Made by a program: the position numbers and the translations under genes. 64,000 nt of DNA from Candidatus Gastranaerophilales bacterium (lineage in GTDB: Bacteria; Cyanobacteriota; Vampirovibrionia; Gastranaerophilales; Gastranaerophilaceae): positions 1-64,000 of the forward strand of contig CALUTI010000002.1 of assembly GCA_944323695.1 (NCBI GenBank), read 5' to 3'. This document shows positions 45,961-54,080 of the stretch, piece after piece. Under the pieces are notes generated by a model that did not search any database, was not told the DNA's origin, and worked only from the letters and a program-made list of their open reading frames with translations. Position 1 is the stretch's first letter. The number at the start of each line of letters is the position of its first letter.

Positions 45961-47835
45961 ATGGAAATTACAATGCAGGATTTTAAGGAACAAAACGATA
46001 AAGAAAGAGAGTATTTCAGGCAGGATTTTTCGGAAGTTGCAAAACTCTTGTCTGCAATCCGCGCGTCTCTTGTGACAGGTGAGCCTGTCAGCCTTAAAGG
46101 GATGGAGCTTTCTAATTTTATTAAGTATAACCCTTCCGAGACTCTTACTTATATTACACTTTTTCAGGAAGGTACTAAATTTATCCGCTACGGAAGCAGA
46201 CGTAATAACTTTCTTGTAACTTTGAATCGCGATATTGAAATGATTAGAAAGCACAAGCGTTTTTCCGAGTTTGATGTTAAAGATGAAAACAAATGCCGGA
46301 TTATGCTTGAATACATGACGGATAGAAAGCGGACTGAGCTTAAAAAGCTGAACCAGTTCTATTTTAATGAAGACAGGTTTGAAATTGGCATTAACGGGCT
46401 TGAAATTATGAAAGACGGCAAGTCTTATTATTATATGCCGACGGACGCTGTCACCTTGAGCCACATGGGGCTTCCTCAGGTGCTTCAAACTCTTGCTAAA
46501 AGATCTCCTATCGGAAAAATTACGGACAAAATTTCCGAACGCTTAAAACTATTGGAGCAGGATAAGAATTTTGAATACTATCTTTTTAAAAGCAGAGCCT
46601 TTGTTTCATATAAAGATAAATGTGTCCCGCTTTATCGCGGAAACGTTTTATACAATGAATTTGATAAGGAAACTTTATTCAATCAGATGAAAACCTCTGT
46701 GGACTGGTTAATTACAAATATGTATGATGACGGCAGATTTTTATACTATTACGACTGCTGTGATGATACAAGAAAAGACCACGAACACCCTAATCGTACT
46801 GAAGATAACCTGTATTACAACGATTTGCGCCATTGCGGGGGAATTATTTCTCTTATCAGATTATATCAACTAACCTCTGACGAAAAATACATTACGGCTG
46901 CCAAAAAAGCCCTCGACTGGAGTGTCTCAATTACTCGTGAACACGAAACTCAATGGGGAAAAGGCTGCTACGCTTTTTGTAATGATAAGGCAAAACTTGG
47001 CGGAACCGGTGTTTTGCTTGTTGCAATGATGCAGTATAGGATTTCTACGGGCGACAGTTCTTATGATGAGCATATAAAAGGCTATGCACGCCATCTTTTA
47101 AGCCGAATTTGCCCAAGCGGTGAATTTTTGGGATATTATATTCATCCGGGATACCATAACGGCGAACCTTTAATCGAAATGACAGATGAGGAGCGCAAAG
47201 AAACTTTTTCATTCTATTATCCGGGAGAAGCACTGTTAGGTCTTGCACTTTTCGCAAATAATTTTCCGGATTCAGAGCTTGTTAATAAGGTTAAAAAATT
47301 GTCTGAAAAGGCTCTTGATTGGATTGTGGATGAAAGACCGAAGGTTTATGCGGATTTATTTACCAAACTGCCGTCTGATGCGTGGCTTATGCAGGCTATT
47401 GAAGAATGGTCTAAAAATGAAGAATTTCAAAAAGAAAATTATCTCGCGTTTGTATTTAATGACGCAATGACTATGATTCAAAAAACTTATAAACGTGATG
47501 ATTCACCCTATATAGATTACGAGGGCGGCTACTACTACGATCATGGTGATCATTTTTATCCTGACGGGGCTCGTTCGGAAGGTCTTGTTGCATCTTATTA
47601 TCTTGCAAACAGGCTTGGATGGTCAGAGCTTGCTCAAAAACTTCTTGAGGCTTGCAAATTGACTGCTAAATGCCAATTTTTGCTTTATAATAATGAACTT
47701 AATTCGTATTCTCATAAAAATCCGCAAAAATCTGTAGGTGCTATCAGATTTAAAGCAACCCGCCAATGGGTTCGTGTTGATTCAATTCAGCATGTTTCGT
47801 GTTTCTTTGCAAGATTGTATGCCGCGCTAAAATAG
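45961..47835 (+). CDS. Uncharacterised protein with six-hairpin (alpha/alpha) fold features
   Basis: 624 residues. From ~240 to the end the sequence shows recurring helical pairs with aromatic and acidic signatures typical of alpha/alpha barrel glycosidase-like proteins (LVTNMYDDGRF-type segments, TGVLLVAMMQYRISTG, SFYYPGEALLGLALFA and YYDHGDHFYPDGARSEG). The N-terminal ~220 residues are a separate region of unknown fold. No signal peptide, so cytoplasmic. TATTAT at 45949-45954 lies exactly 6 bases before the ATG with no Shine-Dalgarno; an in-frame ATG at 45973 is the alternative. Enzymatic activity is a guess. Confidence 0.7.
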   Translation: MEITMQDFKEQNDKEREYFRQDFSEVAKLLSAIRASLVTGEPVSLKGMELSNFIKYNPSETLTYITLFQEGTKFIRYGSRRNNFLVTLNRDIEMIRKHKRFSEFDVKDENKCRIMLEYMTDRKRTELKKLNQFYFNEDRFEIGINGLEIMKDGKSYYYMPTDAVTLSHMGLPQVLQTLAKRSPIGKITDKISERLKLLEQDKNFEYYLFKSRAFVSYKDKCVPLYRGNVLYNEFDKETLFNQMKTSVDWLITNMYDDGRFLYYYDCCDDTRKDHEHPNRTEDNLYYNDLRHCGGIISLIRLYQLTSDEKYITAAKKALDWSVSITREHETQWGKGCYAFCNDKAKLGGTGVLLVAMMQYRISTGDSSYDEHIKGYARHLLSRICPSGEFLGYYIHPGYHNGEPLIEMTDEERKETFSFYYPGEALLGLALFANNFPDSELVNKVKKLSEKALDWIVDERPKVYADLFTKLPSDAWLMQAIEEWSKNEEFQKENYLAFVFNDAMTMIQKTYKRDDSPYIDYEGGYYYDHGDHFYPDGARSEGLVASYYLANRLGWSELAQKLLEACKLTAKCQFLLYNNELNSYSHKNPQKSVGAIRFKATRQWVRVDSIQHVSCFFARLYAALK

Positions 47836-47855
47836 CTTTCGGTAGCCTGCATAGC

Positions 47856-47882
47856 AAAAAAAAACGACCGAATAGTGGTCGT
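47856..47882 (-). terminator. Rho-independent terminator for the leftward gene at 48048
   Basis: On the minus strand ACGACC-actattc-GGTCGT is followed by a run of nine T. It lies about 165 bases beyond the stop of the leftward gene, just after the stop of the rightward gene at 47835. Confidence 0.75.
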
Positions 47883-47994
47883 AAAGGAAAAAAGGGGAAA
47901 GGTAGGAGTTTACCATAAATGATGTATATGGTGAACTCATTAAATTTTTTATAGATATACGTTGTGAATAAAATTGAACAGATTGAATTCATTG

Positions 47995-48056
47995 TTCGGT
48001 TAGTGTTACCACTCTCACTTTTTTGTATTGAGAGGGTAACTTTTTTATTAACCGAA
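47995..48056. other. Long compound hairpin that includes the stop codon of the 48048 gene
   Basis: The inner stem is GTTACC-A-CTCTCA (48005-48017) pairing with TGAGAG-GGTAAC (ending 48040); outer arms TTCGGTTA (47995-48002) and TAACCGAA (48049-48056) extend it. The right outer arm is part of the last codons and stop of the leftward gene. On the plus strand a T6 run follows the inner stem, so it may also terminate rightward transcription. Confidence 0.6.
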
Positions 48057-49073
48057 TGTTTTGAATGTAGATTCTGTATTCTTTTCGATAACTTTTTGAA
48101 CAGCATCCATTTCAGTAGAGATAGCATCTTGTTCGGTATCGAGTTGTTTCAAACGTAATTCTAAGTTTTTATCTTGAGCTTGAATAATTTCAATCTTAGC
48201 GTTGATTTCCTGAATAGATTGATCGTATTGATACTTATCGTATTCATACTGGTTCATCGCGTCATCATAAGCATCCTGATCTGTCAGTGTGTTAGTTGTT
48301 AATGCGTAAGTAACCGCTTCACCGGTACCCGGATTAAGTGTTATGTTGATATAACGACCTGTTGTATCTTTTTCCAATCTTGCCGGAACACCTTTAATTT
48401 CTTCAACCTCAGCTGCTGAGCCCATTGTGTAAACATTAATATTTGATTGTGATGTTCCTTCATCAGAATATATTGCATTGTCAACCTGATCTTTTTTGTA
48501 GAACATTGGTGACCAAGTATTGGTAGAAGTGTTCTGAACATATCTTACATACCAATCATCACCTGTAGTACCGTATTTTTCATTTAATAAAGTAATATAT
48601 TCCTGTTCTTCATTTTCAAGATTTGCAATTTGATCATCAGATAGAGTCTGTAAATAAGGATCTTTATCTTTAAAGTCGTCTAAATCTTGACCCAGAACTC
48701 TTAACTCTGTGGAACCTACATAGTGTTCAGTGCCTGCATCATTTTTGGTAATGATAGCAGAACCGGCAGCAACGGGAGCAAAGTCGTTAGTCCAGGAAGA
48801 AACGTAGCTTACTAAGTATGTACCGTCTTGTTGGGCAATCAAAGAGGTAATTGAGTTAGAAAGATTACCGTCCTCGAATGTGTAAACGGTTTTTGTATAA
48901 TCTGCTGTAGAAGGCGGAGTTGGTACTTCCATACCTAAAAGCTGATTATAATAGTTAGCTGATTGGTTGGACAATGTTGTTCTTTGCTGGTTAATCTGTT
49001 GTCCTTCATATTCTACGTTTGTTTTTCTTGCTGTCAGGCCTAAGAATCTAGCCTGTGATGCTGCCATACCCAT
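48048..49073 (-). CDS. Uncharacterised protein, short member of the MGMAASQAR paralogous family
   Basis: 341 residues. The first ~100 and last ~110 residues are near-identical to those of the 592-residue protein at 30434-32212 (same MGMAASQARFLGLTARKTN start; same DDAMNQYEYDKYQY and coiled-coil ending ESTFKTFG). A shared central block reads DDWYVRYVQNTSTN. It lacks the ~250-residue central insert of the longer paralogue. No signal peptide, domain or close functional neighbour is recognised. Start is backed by AAAGGGA. Its own terminator lies at 47856-47882. Confidence 0.8.
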   Translation of the reverse strand: MGMAASQARFLGLTARKTNVEYEGQQINQQRTTLSNQSANYYNQLLGMEVPTPPSTADYTKTVYTFEDGNLSNSITSLIAQQDGTYLVSYVSSWTNDFAPVAAGSAIITKNDAGTEHYVGSTELRVLGQDLDDFKDKDPYLQTLSDDQIANLENEEQEYITLLNEKYGTTGDDWYVRYVQNTSTNTWSPMFYKKDQVDNAIYSDEGTSQSNINVYTMGSAAEVEEIKGVPARLEKDTTGRYINITLNPGTGEAVTYALTTNTLTDQDAYDDAMNQYEYDKYQYDQSIQEINAKIEIIQAQDKNLELRLKQLDTEQDAISTEMDAVQKVIEKNTESTFKTFG

Positions 49074-49200
49074 GACTTGTTCCCTTTCGTTTTTATTCCC
49101 TTGTGCTCATGTATACGACATTTTTATTTTTTTCTTTAATTTTTGAATACTTTTTTGTAATATTTCTTTACAATAAACGCCGAAATACACTAATAACAAG

Positions 49201-49233
49201 AAAAAAAGAGATTACACATGTAATCTCTTTTTT
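49201..49233. terminator. Bidirectional rho-independent terminator
   Basis: AAAAAGAGATTAC and GTAATCTCTTTTT form a long perfect stem around ACAT, with A-rich left and T-rich right flanks. It lies 27 bases beyond the stop of the leftward phosphorylase gene and ends its transcript. Confidence 0.85.
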
Positions 49234-49259
49234 AATAATATTTTTCAAAAAGTCAATAT

Positions 49260-50951
49260 TTACTTGATATTTGAAAATGTCCAGGCGTCAAAGGTCGGAG
49301 TTTCAGAGATTTTCATCTCTTTTTTAGCCGTACCTGCGCAAGAATCATCGTGTGCAATAGGTTTATACAATCTGTTGTAATATTCTATTACCATACGATC
49401 TGAATTGAAGTAGGCTTCAGAAGTTCTGATTGCCTGTCTCATCAATCTTGCCCATTCTGTTTTGTTTTCATAGTAAGTTGGAATAATCTGATTTTCAATG
49501 ATATTCATCAAGCAATCGTGATCTTTCCAGTGACGTTCTTCCCAAGGCATTTCATCATCAAGTTCAGGATACTCAACAGTATAGCCGTTAATTCCGTTAA
49601 AGGTACCTTCAACCGTCCATCCGTCATAAATAGACAGGTGTAATGCGCCGTTTGCGTTTGCTGACATACCTGATGTTCCTGATGCTTCAAACGGTCTTAA
49701 AGGTGTATTTAACCAGATATCAGAACCGCGTTTCAGCATACCTGACAATTGTAATTCATAACCGGGAAGTACAACAACATTTTTCAATGTGTGAGACTGG
49801 TTAAGAAGTTTGTTGAACATTTCTTTGCCCATAACATCATCCGGATGGAATTTACCTGCGAAAATAATTTGGATTTTATTTTCATCAAGCAGTTTATTAA
49901 TTCTGTCTCTATCCATCAAGATAAGCCATGCACGTTTGTAATCCGCAAATCTTCTTGCCCAGGTGATTGTTAATACATCCGGATCAAAGCGTTTACCTGC
50001 AACGTTTGCAATATATTTAAACAGTTCAACCTTCATTTCGCGTTTTACTGCTAAAAGCTGTTCAGGAGTGTGTGCTTCTTTAATTCGTTCATCTTGCCAG
50101 TAATGGAGATTTACAGCGTTAGTTATAGCACGGATAGGGCATCTTCCTTCTACCCATTCCCACATTTTGTTTGCAACAAGACCGTGAAGCTGAGATACTG
50201 CGTTTGCAATTCTGCTCATCCTGAGCGCTGCAACTGTTAAGGAGAAGTTTTCGCCGCCAAGATTAACTGCAGTTTCTCTTGAGCATCCTGCAAAGAATCC
50301 GCCTTCTAAAAGTGTATCTACCCAGTGAACTTCGTTACCTGCGGCAACAGGTGTGTGTGTTGTAAATACGGTTTTCTTTTTAACTTCTTCGAGGTTGCCG
50401 TTATATTGTCTCAAAAGTTCAAATGCAGCAGGTAATGCGTGACCTTCGTTCATATGGATTACATCAAAGTTATATCCTATGGTTTGAAGTATTCTTACGC
50501 CTGCTACACCAAGAACTGTTTCCTGTGCAATTCTGATTTTTTCATTACCGTCATATAATTTGTAGGAAATGCTTTTTGCCCAGTCGCTGTTACCGTCAAT
50601 ATCTGTTGTTAAAAGATATACAGGACATGTTCCGAAAAGTTCCGGTTCAACTTTGTATGCTTTAACCTTTACTTTTTCTCCAAAAATGTCAACTTCAGTT
50701 GTTACGTTAATATCAGTTAAAAAGTCATAATATTTTCTGATATATGCAACTTCTACCTGTCCTTTGTGGTCAATTCTCTGGTCATAATAACCGTATGACC
50801 ATAACATTGTTACACCTACCATAGGTAATTGAAGATATCCTGCTGATAACATGTGTGAACCTGCAAGAAATCCTAAGCCGCCTGAATAAGTGCTTAATGA
50901 CTGATCCATAGCGATTTCCATTGAAAAATATGCTACGTTTGGTAATGACAT
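49260..50951 (-). CDS. Glycogen/alpha-glucan phosphorylase family protein (GT35) lacking the PLP lysine
   Basis: 563 residues of the short (MalP/GlgP, archaeal-type) phosphorylase form. N-terminal VAYFSMEIAMDQSLSTYSGGLGFLAG, FTTHTPVAAGNE and RFADYKRAW match the family. The segment that normally holds the pyridoxal-phosphate lysine, EASGTSGMK in known phosphorylases, reads EASGTSGMSANANG here, with Ser in place of Lys. If the assembly is right the protein either cannot bind PLP in the usual way or has another activity. Context: glgC at 25 kb implies a glycogen pathway. AAAGG precedes the start. Confidence 0.88.
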   Translation of the reverse strand: MSLPNVAYFSMEIAMDQSLSTYSGGLGFLAGSHMLSAGYLQLPMVGVTMLWSYGYYDQRIDHKGQVEVAYIRKYYDFLTDINVTTEVDIFGEKVKVKAYKVEPELFGTCPVYLLTTDIDGNSDWAKSISYKLYDGNEKIRIAQETVLGVAGVRILQTIGYNFDVIHMNEGHALPAAFELLRQYNGNLEEVKKKTVFTTHTPVAAGNEVHWVDTLLEGGFFAGCSRETAVNLGGENFSLTVAALRMSRIANAVSQLHGLVANKMWEWVEGRCPIRAITNAVNLHYWQDERIKEAHTPEQLLAVKREMKVELFKYIANVAGKRFDPDVLTITWARRFADYKRAWLILMDRDRINKLLDENKIQIIFAGKFHPDDVMGKEMFNKLLNQSHTLKNVVVLPGYELQLSGMLKRGSDIWLNTPLRPFEASGTSGMSANANGALHLSIYDGWTVEGTFNGINGYTVEYPELDDEMPWEERHWKDHDCLMNIIENQIIPTYYENKTEWARLMRQAIRTSEAYFNSDRMVIEYYNRLYKPIAHDDSCAGTAKKEMKISETPTFDAWTFSNIK

Positions 50952-51183
50952 AACCTAAACCTTTCTATAATCTGTAAAACCTAATTTTTTAAACACTCTT
51001 TTGAGGGTTAATAACAGCATACCACAAAATTTTCTTTGTCAAAGATTTTAATATTTAAAAATTATATAATCCTCGAGAATTAGTTATTAATAGCTATTTC
51101 CAACTTAAAAAAACTTAACAATTATATCTGTTAGTAACAAAATTTATTTTATTCATATATTAACATGGTATGAGGATTTAAAA
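50952..51183. promoter_or_regulatory. 232-base divergent intergenic region
   Basis: AT-rich with no ORF, separating the leftward phosphorylase and the rightward zincin. It contains AAAAATTATATAATCC-type -10 material but no promoter pair convincing enough to assign to either gene. Confidence 0.35.
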
Positions 51184-52047
51184 ATGAAAATTGTTAAAAT
51201 TACTAATAATTTCAATAAGACAAATATCAACAAGAATACCAAAATTAATTCTGTAACTAATCCGCTGTCACGTGATTTGTCAGCTATTTTGCCTGAAGAA
51301 ATAGGGTATTTGAACAAAATTGGAAACTTTAATACGTTTGTCAATGAAGCTTATAAGCTCATAAAAAGTATTTCTCCGTTCAAAGAGGATATTTGTCCAA
51401 AGATATCTATAATTCCGATGCCGCCGTATTACAAGGCAATGTATTTTCCAAAAAATAATACTATTAGCGTAAATGGTGCTGTCGGAACAATTACTAAGGT
51501 TAAAATGTTTGAGGTGCTTTCACATGAATTCAAGCACTCCGAACAGATTTATAATGCCTTGAGACTTGATAAAAACAAGGAAAAAAATCTCAAGTCCCTG
51601 GTTGACTTTATTTCCAGAACCGATGAAGTCGCATATCATGATATTGTCACTAAAATGTCACCGGAATCTATTAATGAACTTTATAAATCCGGGTTAATTG
51701 ACGATAATTTTCATGAACTTGCATTAGAGGGCTGCAGAGTTTTTGATAATCAGCGCGATGTGTATGGGAAATATGAATCCAAAGTTTTTGATCAGATGAA
51801 AAATGAAAAATTAAATTTCTGGCAGCTCCTTCAAAATAATATAATAGCGGATGCGGGCTTACTGAAAGCTGATTCAAAGACAGGTAAAAAATATCAAAAG
51901 ATATTTGACAGTGCAATGAAAGAAAACAAAGTAGGACTTTCATATTTTTTCAAGCCTCATGAAAGAGATGCATATTCAGCAGGTTTCAAAGCTGCTAAGA
52001 CATATAAATCTTTACTTAGAGAGCACATTTTAAATAACGGTCTATAA
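51184..52047 (+). CDS. Uncharacterised protein with HExxH zincin motif
   Basis: 287 residues, no signal peptide. EVLSHEFKHSEQ (H114, E115, H118) fits the HExxH zinc-binding motif, with an upstream helix and candidate third ligand Glu or His later (DEVAYHD or PHERDAY). This suggests a cytosolic zinc metallopeptidase, but the family is not recognised. A polar Asn-rich N-terminus precedes it. AGGATTTAAAA gives a plausible ribosome site. Its 3' end overlaps the convergent PLP enzyme by 32 bases. Confidence 0.7.
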   Translation: MKIVKITNNFNKTNINKNTKINSVTNPLSRDLSAILPEEIGYLNKIGNFNTFVNEAYKLIKSISPFKEDICPKISIIPMPPYYKAMYFPKNNTISVNGAVGTITKVKMFEVLSHEFKHSEQIYNALRLDKNKEKNLKSLVDFISRTDEVAYHDIVTKMSPESINELYKSGLIDDNFHELALEGCRVFDNQRDVYGKYESKVFDQMKNEKLNFWQLLQNNIIADAGLLKADSKTGKKYQKIFDSAMKENKVGLSYFFKPHERDAYSAGFKAAKTYKSLLREHILNNGL

Positions 52048-53257
52048 TTTTTGATATAGCAATTTTAACGTGAGAATAGTTCAAACCGCCCTGCATGTAG
52101 GCAACGTAAGGGGGACGCATAGGCCCGTCAGCTGATAATTCAATAGTAGAGCCTTCAATAAACGTTCCGCCTGCCATAATAATTTTGTCCTCATAGCCGG
52201 GAACGTATTCCGGAATTGGTGTAACATAGCCGTTAACCGGTGAAAGCGATTGAATAGTTCTGCAAAAATGTTCCAGTGCATCAGGATCATTAAATATTAT
52301 ATTTTGAATTATATCAGAGCGTTCATCATTGTATTTTGGATAGGAATCAAATCCGATATCTTCAAATATTTTGGATGCAAGTACAGCGCCTTTTACTGCA
52401 TCAGCTACAACGGAGGGTGCCATAAACAGCCCTTGAAAAATAAGTCTGTGCTGGTTAAACATGGCACCGCCTTCAGCACCTATTCCTGGAGCTGTCAAAC
52501 GGTTTGCCGCATGGTTTACCAATTTTTCTTTGCCTGCTATGTAGCCGCCTGCTTCAACAATTCCGCCTCCGGGGTTTTTAATTAAAGAGCCAGCTATTAA
52601 ATCTGCGCCAACTTCCAGAGGCTCAATTTTTTGAACAAATTCTCCGTAACAATTGTCCACAAAGCAGATACAATCAGGATTTTTTCTTTTAACAATTTCG
52701 CATATTCTGCCTATTTCTTCGACAGTAAGAGATTTTCTTGTAGAATAACCTTTTGAACGTTGAATAAGCACCATTGTCACAGTATTATCAATTTTGTTCT
52801 CAAGTGCCTGTAAATCAACTTCGTTGCCGTTTTTTAAGGGAACTTCATCATAAATAACACCGTGCGCAATTAGTGAATCCGCTTTTGTTTCGTCATCACC
52901 TGCGGTACCTATCACTTCAAGCATTGTATCGTATGGTGTTCCGACTGCAGATATAAGCTTGTCTCCAGGTCTTAAGTTCCCGAATAAACAGCAGGCAAGC
53001 GTGTGGGTTCCTGATGCAAAATGCACGCGGGCAATTGCTTTTTCTGCCTTAAATACATCTGCAAAAACTCTGTCAAGGACTTCCCTTCCCAGGTCATCAT
53101 GCCCGTAACCTGATACCGTATAGAAATGTTCAGGAGCTACTTTATTTTCTACAAAGGCATTCAAAACCTTTTCCTGATTGTAATCTCTTATTTCGTCTAT
53201 TTTTTCAAATTCTTCCCTTAGGGCGTATTCTGCCTCTTTAATTAAATCTTTGCTCAT
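52016..53257 (-). CDS. PLP-dependent enzyme of the methionine gamma-lyase / aluminium-resistance (Alr) family
   Basis: 413 residues from the ATG at 53257 (an in-frame TTG upstream is less likely). A fold-type I PLP enzyme with FVDNCYGEFVQ and the PLP lysine in GSLIKNPGGGI; further family features are ASGTHTLACCLFG and ANRLTAPGIGAEGG. The family (COG4100, YnbB) is widespread in Firmicutes and Cyanobacteria; its substrate is a sulfur amino acid by homology only. Tail-to-tail overlap with the zincin gene. Confidence 0.9.
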   Translation of the reverse strand: MSKDLIKEAEYALREEFEKIDEIRDYNQEKVLNAFVENKVAPEHFYTVSGYGHDDLGREVLDRVFADVFKAEKAIARVHFASGTHTLACCLFGNLRPGDKLISAVGTPYDTMLEVIGTAGDDETKADSLIAHGVIYDEVPLKNGNEVDLQALENKIDNTVTMVLIQRSKGYSTRKSLTVEEIGRICEIVKRKNPDCICFVDNCYGEFVQKIEPLEVGADLIAGSLIKNPGGGIVEAGGYIAGKEKLVNHAANRLTAPGIGAEGGAMFNQHRLIFQGLFMAPSVVADAVKGAVLASKIFEDIGFDSYPKYNDERSDIIQNIIFNDPDALEHFCRTIQSLSPVNGYVTPIPEYVPGYEDKIIMAGGTFIEGSTIELSADGPMRPPYVAYMQGGLNYSHVKIAISKIIDRYLKCAL

Positions 53258-53351
53258 AATGCTTTTATGATATTGCAAGAAAAAATAAAGGTCAATTAGG
53301 TTAGATAAATTATATAGTGCGAAGTTTATGTGATTAATCCATAATTTTTAT

Positions 53352-54065
53352 ATGTTGAGGATAATGTTAGCAGTAATTTTATTCACCGGGCTTTGTGTAT
53401 TTGCAAGCGATTATAATGTTTATAATCCGCAAAATTACGGCGTGAAATCCGAACCAAATGAAAGAATTTTATTTATCATGGATTTTTCAAACAGTATGAG
53501 CGAGTATTTGGATGGCGAACGAAAAGTTGACTTAATGCTTGATACAATGGCAAAAATTCTGCCGCAGATTAACCCGAATACCTCTGTAGGCCTTCGTGTA
53601 TATGGTCATAAAATGGGATTTACCGCAATGGATGCCTGCCGTGCGTCAAGTTTACTTGTGCCGATATCTCCGTCGAGTGCAAGCTCTGTTGCAGGCGCTT
53701 TATATAAAACAAAACCGCGTGGTATGACTCCTATTACTTATTCGCTTAAACAGGCAGTTAAAAATGATTTTCTCGGGTTTTCAGGTAAGAAAAGAATAAT
53801 TCTTTTGACAGACGGCGGAGAAAACTGTGACGAAAGCCCTTGTGAATATGCAATGGAGCTTATTAAAATAAGAAAAGACATTAATATTGATGTAATTGCA
53901 TTTAACATAAATGATGAAGATGATTTGGAGCAGCTTCAATGTGCTGCGCTTGTTACAAGCGGAAAATTCTACACCGCAAATACTGCAGCTGAGCTTGCAA
54001 AAAGCATTTCAAACAGTATAAACGCCAAAAAAGACGTCGAAGCAAAGATTATCACAAACTATTGA
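53352..54065 (+). CDS. Exported von Willebrand factor type A domain protein
   Basis: 237 residues. An N-terminal signal peptide (LAVILFTGLCVFAS) is followed by a VWA domain with the MIDAS metal motif DFSNSMS (D44, S46, S48), a conserved mid-domain threonine (KPRGMTPITYSL) and LLTDGGENCDE. Expected to be periplasmic or surface-bound and to bind a partner protein via a divalent metal. CATAAT (53340-53345) lies exactly 6 bases before the ATG, with no Shine-Dalgarno. Confidence 0.88.
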   Translation: MLRIMLAVILFTGLCVFASDYNVYNPQNYGVKSEPNERILFIMDFSNSMSEYLDGERKVDLMLDTMAKILPQINPNTSVGLRVYGHKMGFTAMDACRASSLLVPISPSSASSVAGALYKTKPRGMTPITYSLKQAVKNDFLGFSGKKRIILLTDGGENCDESPCEYAMELIKIRKDINIDVIAFNINDEDDLEQLQCAALVTSGKFYTANTAAELAKSISNSINAKKDVEAKIITNY

Positions 54066-54080
54066 TTAATATAATTGCTG

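Noticed and set aside
47750-48127. 125-codon minus-strand ORF spanning the end of the 45961 gene and the 48048 gene
   Set aside because: Overlaps the terminator hairpins and is out of frame with the conserved paralogue.
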